Shown in pieces: positions 16,586 to 24,700 of a DNA stretch of 64,000 nt; the stretch's first letter is position 1; each line of letters opens with the position of its first letter. Position numbers and translations under genes: made by a program. The DNA is from Mucilaginibacter rubeus (GTDB lineage: Bacteria > Bacteroidota > Bacteroidia > Sphingobacteriales > Sphingobacteriaceae), in NCBI RefSeq assembly GCF_003286415.2, contig NZ_CP043450.1, forward strand, positions 4,216,001 to 4,280,000, written 5' to 3'. The notes under the pieces were generated by a model. The model searched no databases. It was given only the letters and a program-made list of their open reading frames with translations, and was not told where the DNA came from.

Positions 16586-18343
16586 TTATTTCTTATCGGC
16601 TACCAAGAAGACCACCGCCCTTGCCGGCACATTTACTTTGATGCCACCACTGGTAGCAGTTGAGCTTGCGGCGATGGTTTTATAATTTGAAGGGCCTCCG
16701 TACGCAATGGCCGGGCCATTATCATTCACCATTACCTTAGTCGAAAACTCGCCGTTATCTGTACCTCCTTTTAGGGTGTAGTAATAGTAATTATTGCCTG
16801 TATAATAGTTTTTAAAACTGATATTCACCACCTGGTCGGCTGTGCTTTTATTAACCAACACCACACCTGCTTCGCCCGAATTAAATGACGAGGCATAGCT
16901 TACAATATCCGAACTTCCGCTTACCGACGAACTGATCATCCTGTCGCCGAAGAACTTCTGGAAATAGTACATATAATAAAATGCCGGGCGTGGCGTAAAA
17001 TCCGGTGCATCGGGCTGTCCATAGCTAAACAGGCCATGATCGTCACCAGCAGGCGTGGTGCTCCAACCGTTTGCCAGGTCCCATCTGCTGGCCTGCCCGT
17101 ACTGGTCTTTAATAATTTCGCCTAAAACCATTACAGCATGTACACCCGCAATGTTGGAAATCTGCTGCTTTGAGCCCGACGAAAATATATTCCATTCGGT
17201 AAGCGCTATCGGTTTCTGCAGCACTCCTGCCATTTGTATGGCCCCTTTAACATAATCCATCATTGTTTTTGATGATGCCGGAGCAGTATTAAGTATAGTT
17301 AAGGCGTTTGAGTTTTCATTATAGTTGGTGTAGTAGTTATGAACTATAAAAAAGTCGGCCTTGTCTCCTATCTGCCCCAACACACCGGGATTCCAGTTAG
17401 CTACAATAGTTGGATTTGAATTATCGGCACTTTCATGCAGCACAGCGCCAATTTTTATGATTGCACCGATATCAGCGGCAGCTTTACGCATCGAATCGGC
17501 AAAAACTTTAAAATGCCTCCCGTACAAATCGCCGGTAATAATCGCAGGCTGCCCGTCCTTGTTTTTGCTTACATCAATACGGTAACAGGCTTCCCAATTG
17601 CCATAACACTCATTGCCAACCTCCCAATATTTTGTTTTACCCTTATCATAACGCACCCACTGCGCAGCAAGATGCGCCGCGGTAGCAACAGGATCATCGC
17701 TGGTACCATACCTTGCATAGGCATAATTTACCGTGATAATACCGGTAGTATTTGTTTTTTGAAGCAGATTGTAATAATTGCTTAAACTCAACGACCAGCT
17801 ATCATTCACATTACCACTCCAATAACCCGTTCCGCTATCAACCGAACCATCCGCTTTCAAAGGATGATCGGGCACATCAGCAGGTTTGGCGGAAGCGGCC
17901 AAATCCCAGAAATAGATGTCCGAGATACTTCCCCCCGGTGCACGGATAATATTTGGCGACAAGTTAGCAATATTGGTTACAGTACCGGCATCGGTATACT
18001 GCCCCGTAAAAGGGTTGATATTATTGCCGAACAGGTATTTAGACACTTTTGAAACCACCTGGCTAAAATCGGCAGTAACAGTTATTGAGGTACTGATTGT
18101 TGGCTTTGCGGCATCAACAGTAGCCGGTTTAGTGAAGGTTTTACCTTGCCAGTCGTCAAGAAAAAAACCTTGTGTTGCAGCTACTGAAGGATCAGTTGGC
18201 GCTGTGATAGGCCCGGTAGCGCCGCCATTACCCTGGTCAACAACAACCGGAGTTGGATCAGGCGCGGGCTTGTTGCCTTTTTTACAAGCCATCATCACGA
18301 GGGCAAAAGGCAAAACCGTTATGAACATCTTTATTAATTTCAT
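16586..18343 (-). CDS. Clan GH-A glycosidase lipoprotein (GH51/GH39/GH44-like), family uncertain
   Basis: A 585-residue lipoprotein (lipobox LVMMAC at C20). A Pro/Gly-rich linker runs to about residue 60, followed by a barrel with IIRAPGGSISDIYFWD (132-147), the acid/base N244-E245 in WEVGNECYGNWEA, HNYYTN, and a nucleophile-like E383 in ALTEWNIF. A C-terminal beta-sandwich follows from about 480. The N-E and T-E-W-N pairs place it in clan GH-A; arabinofuranosidase-type GH51, or GH39 or GH44, are the nearest patterns I can see, and none fits fully. Its start overlaps the AGE stop by 4 bp (ATGA), so it is co-translated with a mannan pathway enzyme. An outer-surface mannanase or a side-chain remover is the inferred role. 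Confidence 0.8.
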   Translation of the reverse strand: MKLIKMFITVLPFALVMMACKKGNKPAPDPTPVVVDQGNGGATGPITAPTDPSVAATQGFFLDDWQGKTFTKPATVDAAKPTISTSITVTADFSQVVSKVSKYLFGNNINPFTGQYTDAGTVTNIANLSPNIIRAPGGSISDIYFWDLAASAKPADVPDHPLKADGSVDSGTGYWSGNVNDSWSLSLSNYYNLLQKTNTTGIITVNYAYARYGTSDDPVATAAHLAAQWVRYDKGKTKYWEVGNECYGNWEACYRIDVSKNKDGQPAIITGDLYGRHFKVFADSMRKAAADIGAIIKIGAVLHESADNSNPTIVANWNPGVLGQIGDKADFFIVHNYYTNYNENSNALTILNTAPASSKTMMDYVKGAIQMAGVLQKPIALTEWNIFSSGSKQQISNIAGVHAVMVLGEIIKDQYGQASRWDLANGWSTTPAGDDHGLFSYGQPDAPDFTPRPAFYYMYYFQKFFGDRMISSSVSGSSDIVSYASSFNSGEAGVVLVNKSTADQVVNISFKNYYTGNNYYYYTLKGGTDNGEFSTKVMVNDNGPAIAYGGPSNYKTIAASSTATSGGIKVNVPARAVVFLVADKK

Positions 18344-19563
18344 TTCAATGTTTTTATCCGTTTAATAATTTCTATACACGCCCGGCTGTTATGATATGGG
18401 CATTTCCAGAGACCGGCTTTATCTTCGCCGGGCATAATGCTACCATCTGCTTTAATGCCCCAAAACCATTCGCCGTTTTGTTTATCTAATATTTTATCTT
18501 TTACAAAAGCCCAGTTATTGAGGGCAACCTGAAGGTATTTTTCATTACCGCTCACCTGCCATGCATTGTAAAAACCAACTATAGCTTCGGCCTGTACCCA
18601 CCAATGTTTTTCTTCAATGAGATGATCTTCTACCGGCTCATATTCATACCATAAGCCGCCATCTGCATCCAAACCTTGCATAGTTGCTTCTGCTATCGCG
18701 ATGCAAACGTTATTGATCTTTGCTATCATTTCATTGTTACCGATAACTTCGGCAGCCTCCAGCAAAAGCCAGGTAGCCTCGATATCATGTCCATACGATA
18801 CCGTATCCGAGCGGCGGTTCCAGTCCTCATCAAAAAACAGCACAAGGTGGCCCGTTACAGCATCAATAAAATGATCAAAGAAGTTATTGATCAGGGTTTC
18901 TATCTGCGCTTTAAGTCCGCCATCAGGCCAGATGCGGTACAGGTTGGTATAAGCTTCAAGTACGTGCAGGTGGGTGTTCATGGTCTTTTTTTCGTTGGCA
19001 TCCTTGGCGCTCAGCCGCAAATCACCAAGCGGTTGCCAATCGTACGTGAAGGCTTCGAAGTACCCGGTTTTGTCCTGATCATAACTTTTAGCTACCAAAA
19101 GCTGATACAGACCGATGGCCTCTTCCTTTACAGTTTCAAGCTTTGAGGCGATATAGTATTCACTTAGCGCATAAATAACAAAGGCATTGGCATATACCTG
19201 TTTCTTGGTATCGAGCTTACCGCCTTTATAATCAACTGACCAGTAAACACCACCAAACTCATTATCAACAAAGCATGTTTTGATATAATCATATGCCCTG
19301 CCGGCTGCCCGCAGGTAATCCCCTTGGGGGTTTTGATTATAAGCAACCGAAAAACTCCACAGGATTCTGGCGTTTAACACCGAACCTTTGGCCGCGTATG
19401 CTGTAACCTGGTTATCATTATCAATCTTGCCCCAAAAACCACCATTCACTTCATCAACTGTATAATTGAGCCAATAGCTAAGGATGTTTTTTAATTCATC
19501 TGTTAGCTCGTTGCTGAAGGTATTAAGCCGATCTTCTGAAATGATGTTTAATGATTGAGCCAT
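18340..19563 (-). CDS. AGE family epimerase: mannobiose/cellobiose 2-epimerase
   Basis: A 407-residue cytoplasmic (alpha/alpha)6 enzyme of the N-acylglucosamine 2-epimerase family. Motifs match cellobiose/mannobiose 2-epimerases: YWLNYTVDEVNGGFWGKID, AAKGSVLNARILWSFS, THLHVLEAYTNLYRIW, SYGHDIEATWLLLEAA, KHWWVQAEAIVGFYNAW and WKCPYHNSRACIEI, which supply the expected His residues and Trp platform. It converts beta-1,4-mannobiose to mannosyl-beta-1,4-glucose for the GH130 phosphorylase next door. No signal peptide. It overlaps the next gene by 4 bp, but a 134-bp palindromic element lies between it and the upstream GH130 gene. Confidence 0.93.
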   Translation of the reverse strand: MAQSLNIISEDRLNTFSNELTDELKNILSYWLNYTVDEVNGGFWGKIDNDNQVTAYAAKGSVLNARILWSFSVAYNQNPQGDYLRAAGRAYDYIKTCFVDNEFGGVYWSVDYKGGKLDTKKQVYANAFVIYALSEYYIASKLETVKEEAIGLYQLLVAKSYDQDKTGYFEAFTYDWQPLGDLRLSAKDANEKKTMNTHLHVLEAYTNLYRIWPDGGLKAQIETLINNFFDHFIDAVTGHLVLFFDEDWNRRSDTVSYGHDIEATWLLLEAAEVIGNNEMIAKINNVCIAIAEATMQGLDADGGLWYEYEPVEDHLIEEKHWWVQAEAIVGFYNAWQVSGNEKYLQVALNNWAFVKDKILDKQNGEWFWGIKADGSIMPGEDKAGLWKCPYHNSRACIEIIKRIKTLK

Positions 19564-19676
19564 ATTATTTATCGTAGTTTACAGGCACACGCCTCCCATA
19601 ACAGCTTTTTAGCATGCTGTTAAGTAGTGTTAGGTTTTAGATGTTTAGTAATTGTGAGAATACATTATTTGCGCAG

Positions 19677-19810
19677 AGAACACACCCCTACCCCCCTCTC
19701 GAGAGGGGAATCGCACCACCCCTGCTCGAAAGGTTTATTTTATAGCCATATTTTAAACTCCCCTCTTGAGAGGGGGCGCATTGGGCACCGTTGTGGCAGG
19801 GGTGTGTTCT
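19677..19810. repeat. 134-bp palindromic element with 13-bp terminal inverted repeats
   Basis: The ends are AGAACACACCCCT (19677-19689) and AGGGGTGTGTTCT (19798-19810), a perfect inverted repeat. Inside lie two smaller palindromes, CCCCTCTCGAGAGGGG (about 19693-19708) and the near-match CCCCTCTTGAGAGGGG (about 19760-19776). There is no coding sequence. It is a MITE-like or structural repeat inserted between GH130 and AGE of one operon, and should form a very stable RNA fold. Confidence 0.85.
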
Positions 19811-19844
19811 TCGTGCGAAAACACCGCTCTTTCCGATTTCAGCT

Positions 19845-21041
19845 TCAGGCGCTGGCTTCCTGTAACTGACCCAAACCTTTGTTTTTATCAATGATGTTAT
19901 ATACCGCCTGTACCGACGAGGCCGAACGCAAGCCATCAGCAGGTGTATTCATCGCATAATCAATCAACTTATCAACTGTAGTGGTAGCTACATGCATGCG
20001 GGTATCAGATGACGCATAATAAACATATACCGTTCCGTCCTCATCGGTTATCCAACCATTGCAAAACACCACATTTGATACATCGCCTACGCGTTCGTCA
20101 CCAACCGGGGCCAGAAAGTATCCTGCGGGCTGATAAATTACCTTGGTAAGGTCATGCAGATCGGTCATAAACAGATACAGTACATAGCGTAAACCCGCGG
20201 CAGTGTTACGTACGCCATGAGCAAGGTGCAGCCAACCTTTTGCCGTTTTGATTGGCGCAGGCCCTTGACCGTTCTTGGCTTCGTAAACTGTATGATAACT
20301 TTTGTTATGAATGATGGTTTCTGTATCAACTACTGCGTTCTCCATAGTATCGCACAAGCCAAAACCTATGCCACCGCCGGTACCGGCGCTTATAAAACCA
20401 TCCTGCGGACGCGTATACAAAGCATATTTACCGTCGACAAATTCAGGGTGTAAAACCACATTACGCTGCTGGGGCGAATTGGTTTTCAGATCGGGCAGGC
20501 GCTCCCATTTTACCAGGTCTTTTGTACGGGCAATACCGCAGGCTGCAACCGCCATCGACTGATCATGTGATGGGGCTTCAGGGTCACGGCGCTCGGTACA
20601 AAAAAGCCCATAGATCCAACCGTCCTCATGCAGGGTAAGGCGCATATCGTATACATTGGTATCCGGATCTTCGGTTTGAGGCAACTCGATAGGGTAATCC
20701 CAGAATTTAAAACCATTGATACCATCTTCACTCTCAGCTACAGCAAAAAACGATTTACGATCGGCCCCTTCAACGCGGGCTACCATAAGGTATTTGCCGT
20801 TAAACTTTATAGCTCCGGCATTAAATACCGCGTTGATACCAAAGCGCTCCATTAAATGCGGATTGGTTTTGGCATCAAGATCGTACCGCCACTCAAGCGG
20901 GGTATGGGCGGCTGTAAGCACAGGATATTTAAACCGGCTGAAAATACCGTTGCCAGTTTCCTCAACCTGATTTTTCCGGTTAATTAATTGCTCTTGTTCG
21001 GCTTGTAATTGGCTTAGTCTTTGGTTAAATTCCTGCGTCAT
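19845..21041 (-). CDS. GH130 4-O-beta-D-mannosyl-D-glucose phosphorylase
   Basis: 398 residues from ATG 21041; a TTG five codons upstream overlaps the symporter stop and is rejected. The five-bladed propeller enzyme phosphorolyses mannosyl-beta-1,4-glucose to mannose 1-phosphate and glucose in the cytoplasm. GH130_1-like features are the N-terminal FKYPVLTAAHTPLEWRYDL, FNAGAIKFNGKYLMVARVEG, TNVYDMRLTLHEDGW with the proton-donor Asp at D132, CTERRDP, and the phosphate-side HGVRN and YASSDTRMHVATT. This assignment agrees with the adjacent 2-epimerase and the symporter 11 nt upstream. Its last codons (GLGQLQEASA) end 35 nt before the palindromic element. Confidence 0.94.
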   Translation of the reverse strand: MTQEFNQRLSQLQAEQEQLINRKNQVEETGNGIFSRFKYPVLTAAHTPLEWRYDLDAKTNPHLMERFGINAVFNAGAIKFNGKYLMVARVEGADRKSFFAVAESEDGINGFKFWDYPIELPQTEDPDTNVYDMRLTLHEDGWIYGLFCTERRDPEAPSHDQSMAVAACGIARTKDLVKWERLPDLKTNSPQQRNVVLHPEFVDGKYALYTRPQDGFISAGTGGGIGFGLCDTMENAVVDTETIIHNKSYHTVYEAKNGQGPAPIKTAKGWLHLAHGVRNTAAGLRYVLYLFMTDLHDLTKVIYQPAGYFLAPVGDERVGDVSNVVFCNGWITDEDGTVYVYYASSDTRMHVATTTVDKLIDYAMNTPADGLRSASSVQAVYNIIDKNKGLGQLQEASA

Positions 21042-21052
21042 ATAATTTTCTA

Positions 21053-22885
21053 TCAATAGTCTTTTAATTTATCCCACCATGTTTTTTTCAGTATGGTTAT
21101 GGTAACCACCAGTATGGCTACGGTAACTATGAGGGATGTTTTTTGTGCCAGTATCAGGTACATGGGCAATATGGTTAGGCAGCATTGTGTTATAGTGCCG
21201 ATAACCACGTTGAACATATTCAGCTTAAAGTTTTTATTAGGCGCAAAGGATGGATCACTTTCCAGCACCATAGCCTTTACAGGTTCCCAGAAGCCCCATG
21301 GCCTCACCGTGGTATAAAACGACCGCAGCACGGCCACATCTGTTGGTGCTGTAGCATAAGAGCCGATAATTGAACCCGCCAGCGAAATAGCAAACAGCAC
21401 CGGGAACCAGTACAACAGCTCAACAGACGGGATAATGAGCGAGAAGATCATAGCAGATAAGATCCCCGAAAGCATCCCATAAAAGAACCCGTTGGCGTTA
21501 AAGCGCCACCAATGCCATTTAAGCACATTACTCGCTATATAACCGCCGTAAAGCGCCGATACTATCCATTGCAGTACGCTGTTCACATCCTTTACAAAAA
21601 AGCCGAGGATTACCCCTACTGCTACCACAAAAACACCTACCAGATAATTGGCCGTAATGATTTTTTTGGTAGATGCCTTAGGATTAATGTATTTAAGGTA
21701 GATATCGTTCACGATATAAGCCTGTGCGGCGTTCATAGTGCCGCTGAAAGTGCTCATGAAAGCGCCCAGCAGACCGGCCAGCAATAAGCCGACTAAACCA
21801 ACAGGTAAAAAGTTATTGATCACGGCCGGCAGAATGCGTTCAAAATCGATAGCACCATGGGCATCTTTCAAATCCATTTGGTGATAAAACAGCAGCCCCA
21901 ATATGGTTAGGCTTACAATAAGCGAATAGCGGATAGGCAGCAATATGATATTTACAAAGCCGCTCATTTTGCTGGCCTCCTCGGGCGAACGTGTAGAGAG
22001 GATCTTTTGCATATCATAATTGGGTGCCGGCCCGGCCACTGCCGCAAAGAACCCCTTAAAGGTCATCATCATAAAAAACAAACCGAACAGTGAGTAACCA
22101 TCTGCTTTGATCTTATTATTTACCTCGTCGATAATCCCTGTCCAGCTTAAGCCAAGGTTTTTACCAAAGAAGGGGCTATACCAGCCATCAGGCACATTGA
22201 GGTGATTCCCGTTAAGCTTATCGGCTGCTATAAAACCAATCCATATGCAGGCTGCTGTCATAACCCCGTATTTGATCATATCGCCAAGTACAATACTGTG
22301 CATGCCGCCTATGATAGAGTAAAACATAGCAAACAGCGTAAATATGATACCGTATACATGCGGCACATACTGAGGCGCAACGCTGAAAGGCACATAAGCT
22401 TTAACCAAATCCCAGGGAATAAATATTTCTATAAACTTGCCTAAACCAATAAATCCGTAAGCTAAAAAACCAAAACAGCTTAACAGCGCAAACGCGATAA
22501 CCACTACATTTGAGCCTGTTACACCCGGCCCTGTTTTGCCAAAGCGTGTTGCCAGCCATTCGGCACCGGTAGCCGCGTTTGACCGGCGAAGCCAGCGCGA
22601 CAGGTACATCATTAAAAACACCTGGTTAAATACGGGCCAAAGCCAGGGGATCCAGATGCTTTTCATGCCGTAGACAAAGCACAGGCTCACCATCCACATG
22701 GTGCCGCTGATGTCGAACATATCGGAGGCATCACTTAAACCCAACTTATACCAGGGTAAAGATTTGCCGCCAAGCATATAGCTTTCCTTGTTTTCGCGGG
22801 CTTTTTTACGGTACCATAAACCAATAAAAATGGTGCTTAACAGGTATAAAACTATAATAGCAACATCAAGCAGGTGTAACTTCAT
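21053..22885 (-). CDS. Sodium:solute symporter (SSS family), probable mannobiose importer
   Basis: A 610-residue inner-membrane carrier of the SSS family with about 14 helices. It starts LLDVAIIVLYLLSTIFIGLWYRKKARENKESYMLGGKSLPWYKLGLSDASDMFDISGTMW, and GLLLAGLLGAFMSTFSGTMNAAQAYIVNDIY is the conserved helix-8 region that carries the sodium site. It is longer than PutP or vSGLT because of a C-terminal extension. It is the first gene of the run with GH130, AGE and GH26, so disaccharide (mannobiose) uptake is the natural inference; a symporter holds the same place in the B. fragilis cluster. Upstream is a long inverted repeat that abuts the ATG. Confidence 0.9.
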   Translation of the reverse strand: MKLHLLDVAIIVLYLLSTIFIGLWYRKKARENKESYMLGGKSLPWYKLGLSDASDMFDISGTMWMVSLCFVYGMKSIWIPWLWPVFNQVFLMMYLSRWLRRSNAATGAEWLATRFGKTGPGVTGSNVVVIAFALLSCFGFLAYGFIGLGKFIEIFIPWDLVKAYVPFSVAPQYVPHVYGIIFTLFAMFYSIIGGMHSIVLGDMIKYGVMTAACIWIGFIAADKLNGNHLNVPDGWYSPFFGKNLGLSWTGIIDEVNNKIKADGYSLFGLFFMMMTFKGFFAAVAGPAPNYDMQKILSTRSPEEASKMSGFVNIILLPIRYSLIVSLTILGLLFYHQMDLKDAHGAIDFERILPAVINNFLPVGLVGLLLAGLLGAFMSTFSGTMNAAQAYIVNDIYLKYINPKASTKKIITANYLVGVFVVAVGVILGFFVKDVNSVLQWIVSALYGGYIASNVLKWHWWRFNANGFFYGMLSGILSAMIFSLIIPSVELLYWFPVLFAISLAGSIIGSYATAPTDVAVLRSFYTTVRPWGFWEPVKAMVLESDPSFAPNKNFKLNMFNVVIGTITQCCLTILPMYLILAQKTSLIVTVAILVVTITILKKTWWDKLKDY

Positions 22886-22888
22886 CTT

Positions 22889-23003
22889 GTCTGAACCGGA
22901 ATTTTTTGAATTAAATAATTGTCAGAATATTAATCCTGGTTTAAAAATGGTCAAATACAATAAATTCGACGAATTCATAAATTCCAAAAATTCGAGTTCA
23001 GAC
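22889..23003. promoter_or_regulatory. 18-bp imperfect inverted repeat flanking the symporter promoter region
   Basis: GTCTGAACCGGAATTTTT (22889-22906) and AAAAATTCGAGTTCAGAC (22986-23003) pair with two mismatches, 79 nt apart; the left arm stops 3 nt before the start codon of the symporter. Inside is a smaller palindrome AATTCG-A-CGAATT (22963-22975) and a one-mismatch minus-strand -7 (TGTATTTG, 22952-22959). These are candidate sites for the AraC regulator encoded immediately upstream, possibly with looping. Confidence 0.5.
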
Positions 23004-23131
23004 ACCTTAATTGGCCTTACCCAAAAATGAATTTATTATCAGCAATTTTATAATACTTTTTTAACCTTATATTTAACTTTATCAACCGGATGATATATTT
23101 TTAACCAACTACCCGGTCAAATAAATACCAG

Positions 23132-24010
23132 TTAAATAAATACTCGGTTCCCAGTGTAGGTTTCCCTGAATTCTTTGGGGATACACATCTTTTTGCGCTT
23201 AAAGATCCTGTTGAAATTTGAGATATTATTAAAACCGCATTTGTAAGCTATTTCGGCCACAGTAGTAGTTGAATCAATAAGCATCCTGGAGGCGTGACCA
23301 AGCCTGATCTCGTTTAAACTATCGATAAAGGTTTTACCGGTGCGTTTTTTTATAAACCTGCTAAACGAAGCTTCTGGCATATTGGCAATTTTGGCTACCT
23401 CAGCAAGTGTTATTTGCTTATTGTAGTTGAGGTTCATATGCTCAAATACCTTCTCGATACGACGACTATTGTAATAAAACTTTTCGTTGGTAAAGCTTGG
23501 ATCCGACAGCATTTTCATGTTACGGGAGATAGACAGATCATGCAGGATAGATAATAGCTCCAACACTGAGTCGAACCCTGTTTTTTTATCCAACTGCGTT
23601 ATCCTGTCCTTAAGCGCGTAGATAGTCTCCGCCGAAAAAGAAATCCCCCGTTGCGAGCGCTCTAACATGCTTTTTACAAAACTCAACTGATTGCGTTTCA
23701 GAAACTTTTCATCAAACAGATCTTTATGAAACTGAATGGTAACCTCAGTTATATCCTCGCTCTGGCATTGGTGCGTAAACCAGGCATGATATAAATTAGG
23801 ACCAATCAGCGCCAGCTCCACTTCTTCAATTACCTCAATATGACCACCTACTACCCTTTTGGCGCCCTTGGCATTGATAATTAAGTTAAGCTCATACTCG
23901 TCATGATAATGAAGCGGAAAGTCGAATTTCTTTTTTACCCTCGAAAAAATAGTAAAACAATCACTTGGAGTTAGCGGAGTTATCTCTCGCATTACATTAC
24001 TTGTCATCAT
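23132..24010 (-). CDS. AraC family transcriptional regulator of the mannan locus
   Basis: A 292-residue regulator with an N-terminal cupin-like sensing domain (FPLHYHDEYELNLIINAKGAKRVVGGH, about 32-60, then the LALIGPNLYHAWF strand) and a C-terminal double helix-turn-helix from about 190 (ITLAEVAKIANMPEASFSRFIKKRTGKTFIDSLNEIRLGHASRMLIDSTTTVAEIAYKCGFNNISNFNRIFKRKKMCIPKEFRE). It is the type that senses a soluble sugar. Placed between the SusC/D group and the symporter operon, it probably controls the catabolic genes, adding to the HTCS that would control surface capture. ATG 24010 and 24007 are both usable. It has no signal peptide. Confidence 0.92.
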   Translation of the reverse strand: MMTSNVMREITPLTPSDCFTIFSRVKKKFDFPLHYHDEYELNLIINAKGAKRVVGGHIEVIEEVELALIGPNLYHAWFTHQCQSEDITEVTIQFHKDLFDEKFLKRNQLSFVKSMLERSQRGISFSAETIYALKDRITQLDKKTGFDSVLELLSILHDLSISRNMKMLSDPSFTNEKFYYNSRRIEKVFEHMNLNYNKQITLAEVAKIANMPEASFSRFIKKRTGKTFIDSLNEIRLGHASRMLIDSTTTVAEIAYKCGFNNISNFNRIFKRKKMCIPKEFRETYTGNRVFI

Positions 24011-24095
24011 AAAATCCCACTAAAATAAGTTTACTAATTGATGATACTAATTTAACACTTTTATACTTACAAAATGTCAATCACACAATTAAATA

Positions 24096-24641
24096 TTAAT
24101 TTTTTGTTACCGGATCGCTCATTATCGCCTTCACGGCAACATCATCAATCAAAAATGTACCCGTAGCATACCCCATCGCCATAAGCAATTTAAAACGCAC
24201 GGCTCCGGCCGGGATTAAAGCCTCTTTCGAAGCCAGCTCCCAGGAGTGATCGCCGGTTAGTGTAACTATATTTATACCCTCGCCAACCTTTTTATCTGCT
24301 TTATCTAAAAACTCAACACTAAAAACCGCGCCATTCCAGTCATCCTTGCCTTTTACTACGTTGATGGTTTTAAGCCATGCGCTTACTTCCAGCTTACCAA
24401 CCTTTTTAGGAATCACCACCAGCTGATCAATCCCCAACCAGTTTGCAGCATTAGTAGCGATGATAGCGCAACTGTTTTTCCCTGTTTTCACATCCCATGG
24501 AGTAAGTTTAACACCGCCATCATTCCAACCATACATTTCATCTTCAAAGCCACCGTTGGTAATCAAGTTCTTTTGAGCCTGCACTTTGCCCGCCGCCAGC
24601 AGCAATAGTAACATACAGGCTATTGAGCTATAAACTTTCAT
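24096..24641 (-). CDS. Secreted jelly-roll protein, CBM4/9-like carbohydrate-binding
   Basis: 181 residues from ATG 24641 (MKVYSSIACMLLLLLAAGKVQAQ); an upstream ATG at 24662 gives a poorer signal peptide. The signal ends VQAQ without a lipobox. The mature part is a single beta-sandwich that begins NLITNGGFEDEMYGWN and continues WDVKTGKNSCAI, LEVSAWLKT and TGTFLIDDVAVKAI, which is the layout of CBM4/9-type and related sugar-binding jelly rolls. It is the fourth gene of the susC-susD-TIG-CBM series, so binding of mannan oligosaccharides is likely but inferred. No catalytic residues are visible. Confidence 0.8.
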   Translation of the reverse strand: MKVYSSIACMLLLLLAAGKVQAQKNLITNGGFEDEMYGWNDGGVKLTPWDVKTGKNSCAIIATNAANWLGIDQLVVIPKKVGKLEVSAWLKTINVVKGKDDWNGAVFSVEFLDKADKKVGEGINIVTLTGDHSWELASKEALIPAGAVRFKLLMAMGYATGTFLIDDVAVKAIMSDPVTKN

Positions 24642-24700
24642 ACTGTTAAATTTTGAAAACATGGGTCGCCGTTGCTTGCACGCCGGCGACCCGATAGAAT

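Noticed and set aside
19627..19869. Open frame across the 134-bp palindromic element
   Set aside because: It is made by the repeat itself and has no protein-like composition.
21042..21056. TTG start of the GH130 gene that overlaps the symporter stop
   Set aside because: ATG 21041 is five codons inside, gives an 11-nt gap, and fits the position of the catalytic Asp in known enzymes.
22889..23003. Invertible promoter before the symporter
   Set aside because: The arms have two mismatches and the left arm touches the start codon; no recombinase gene is in the window.
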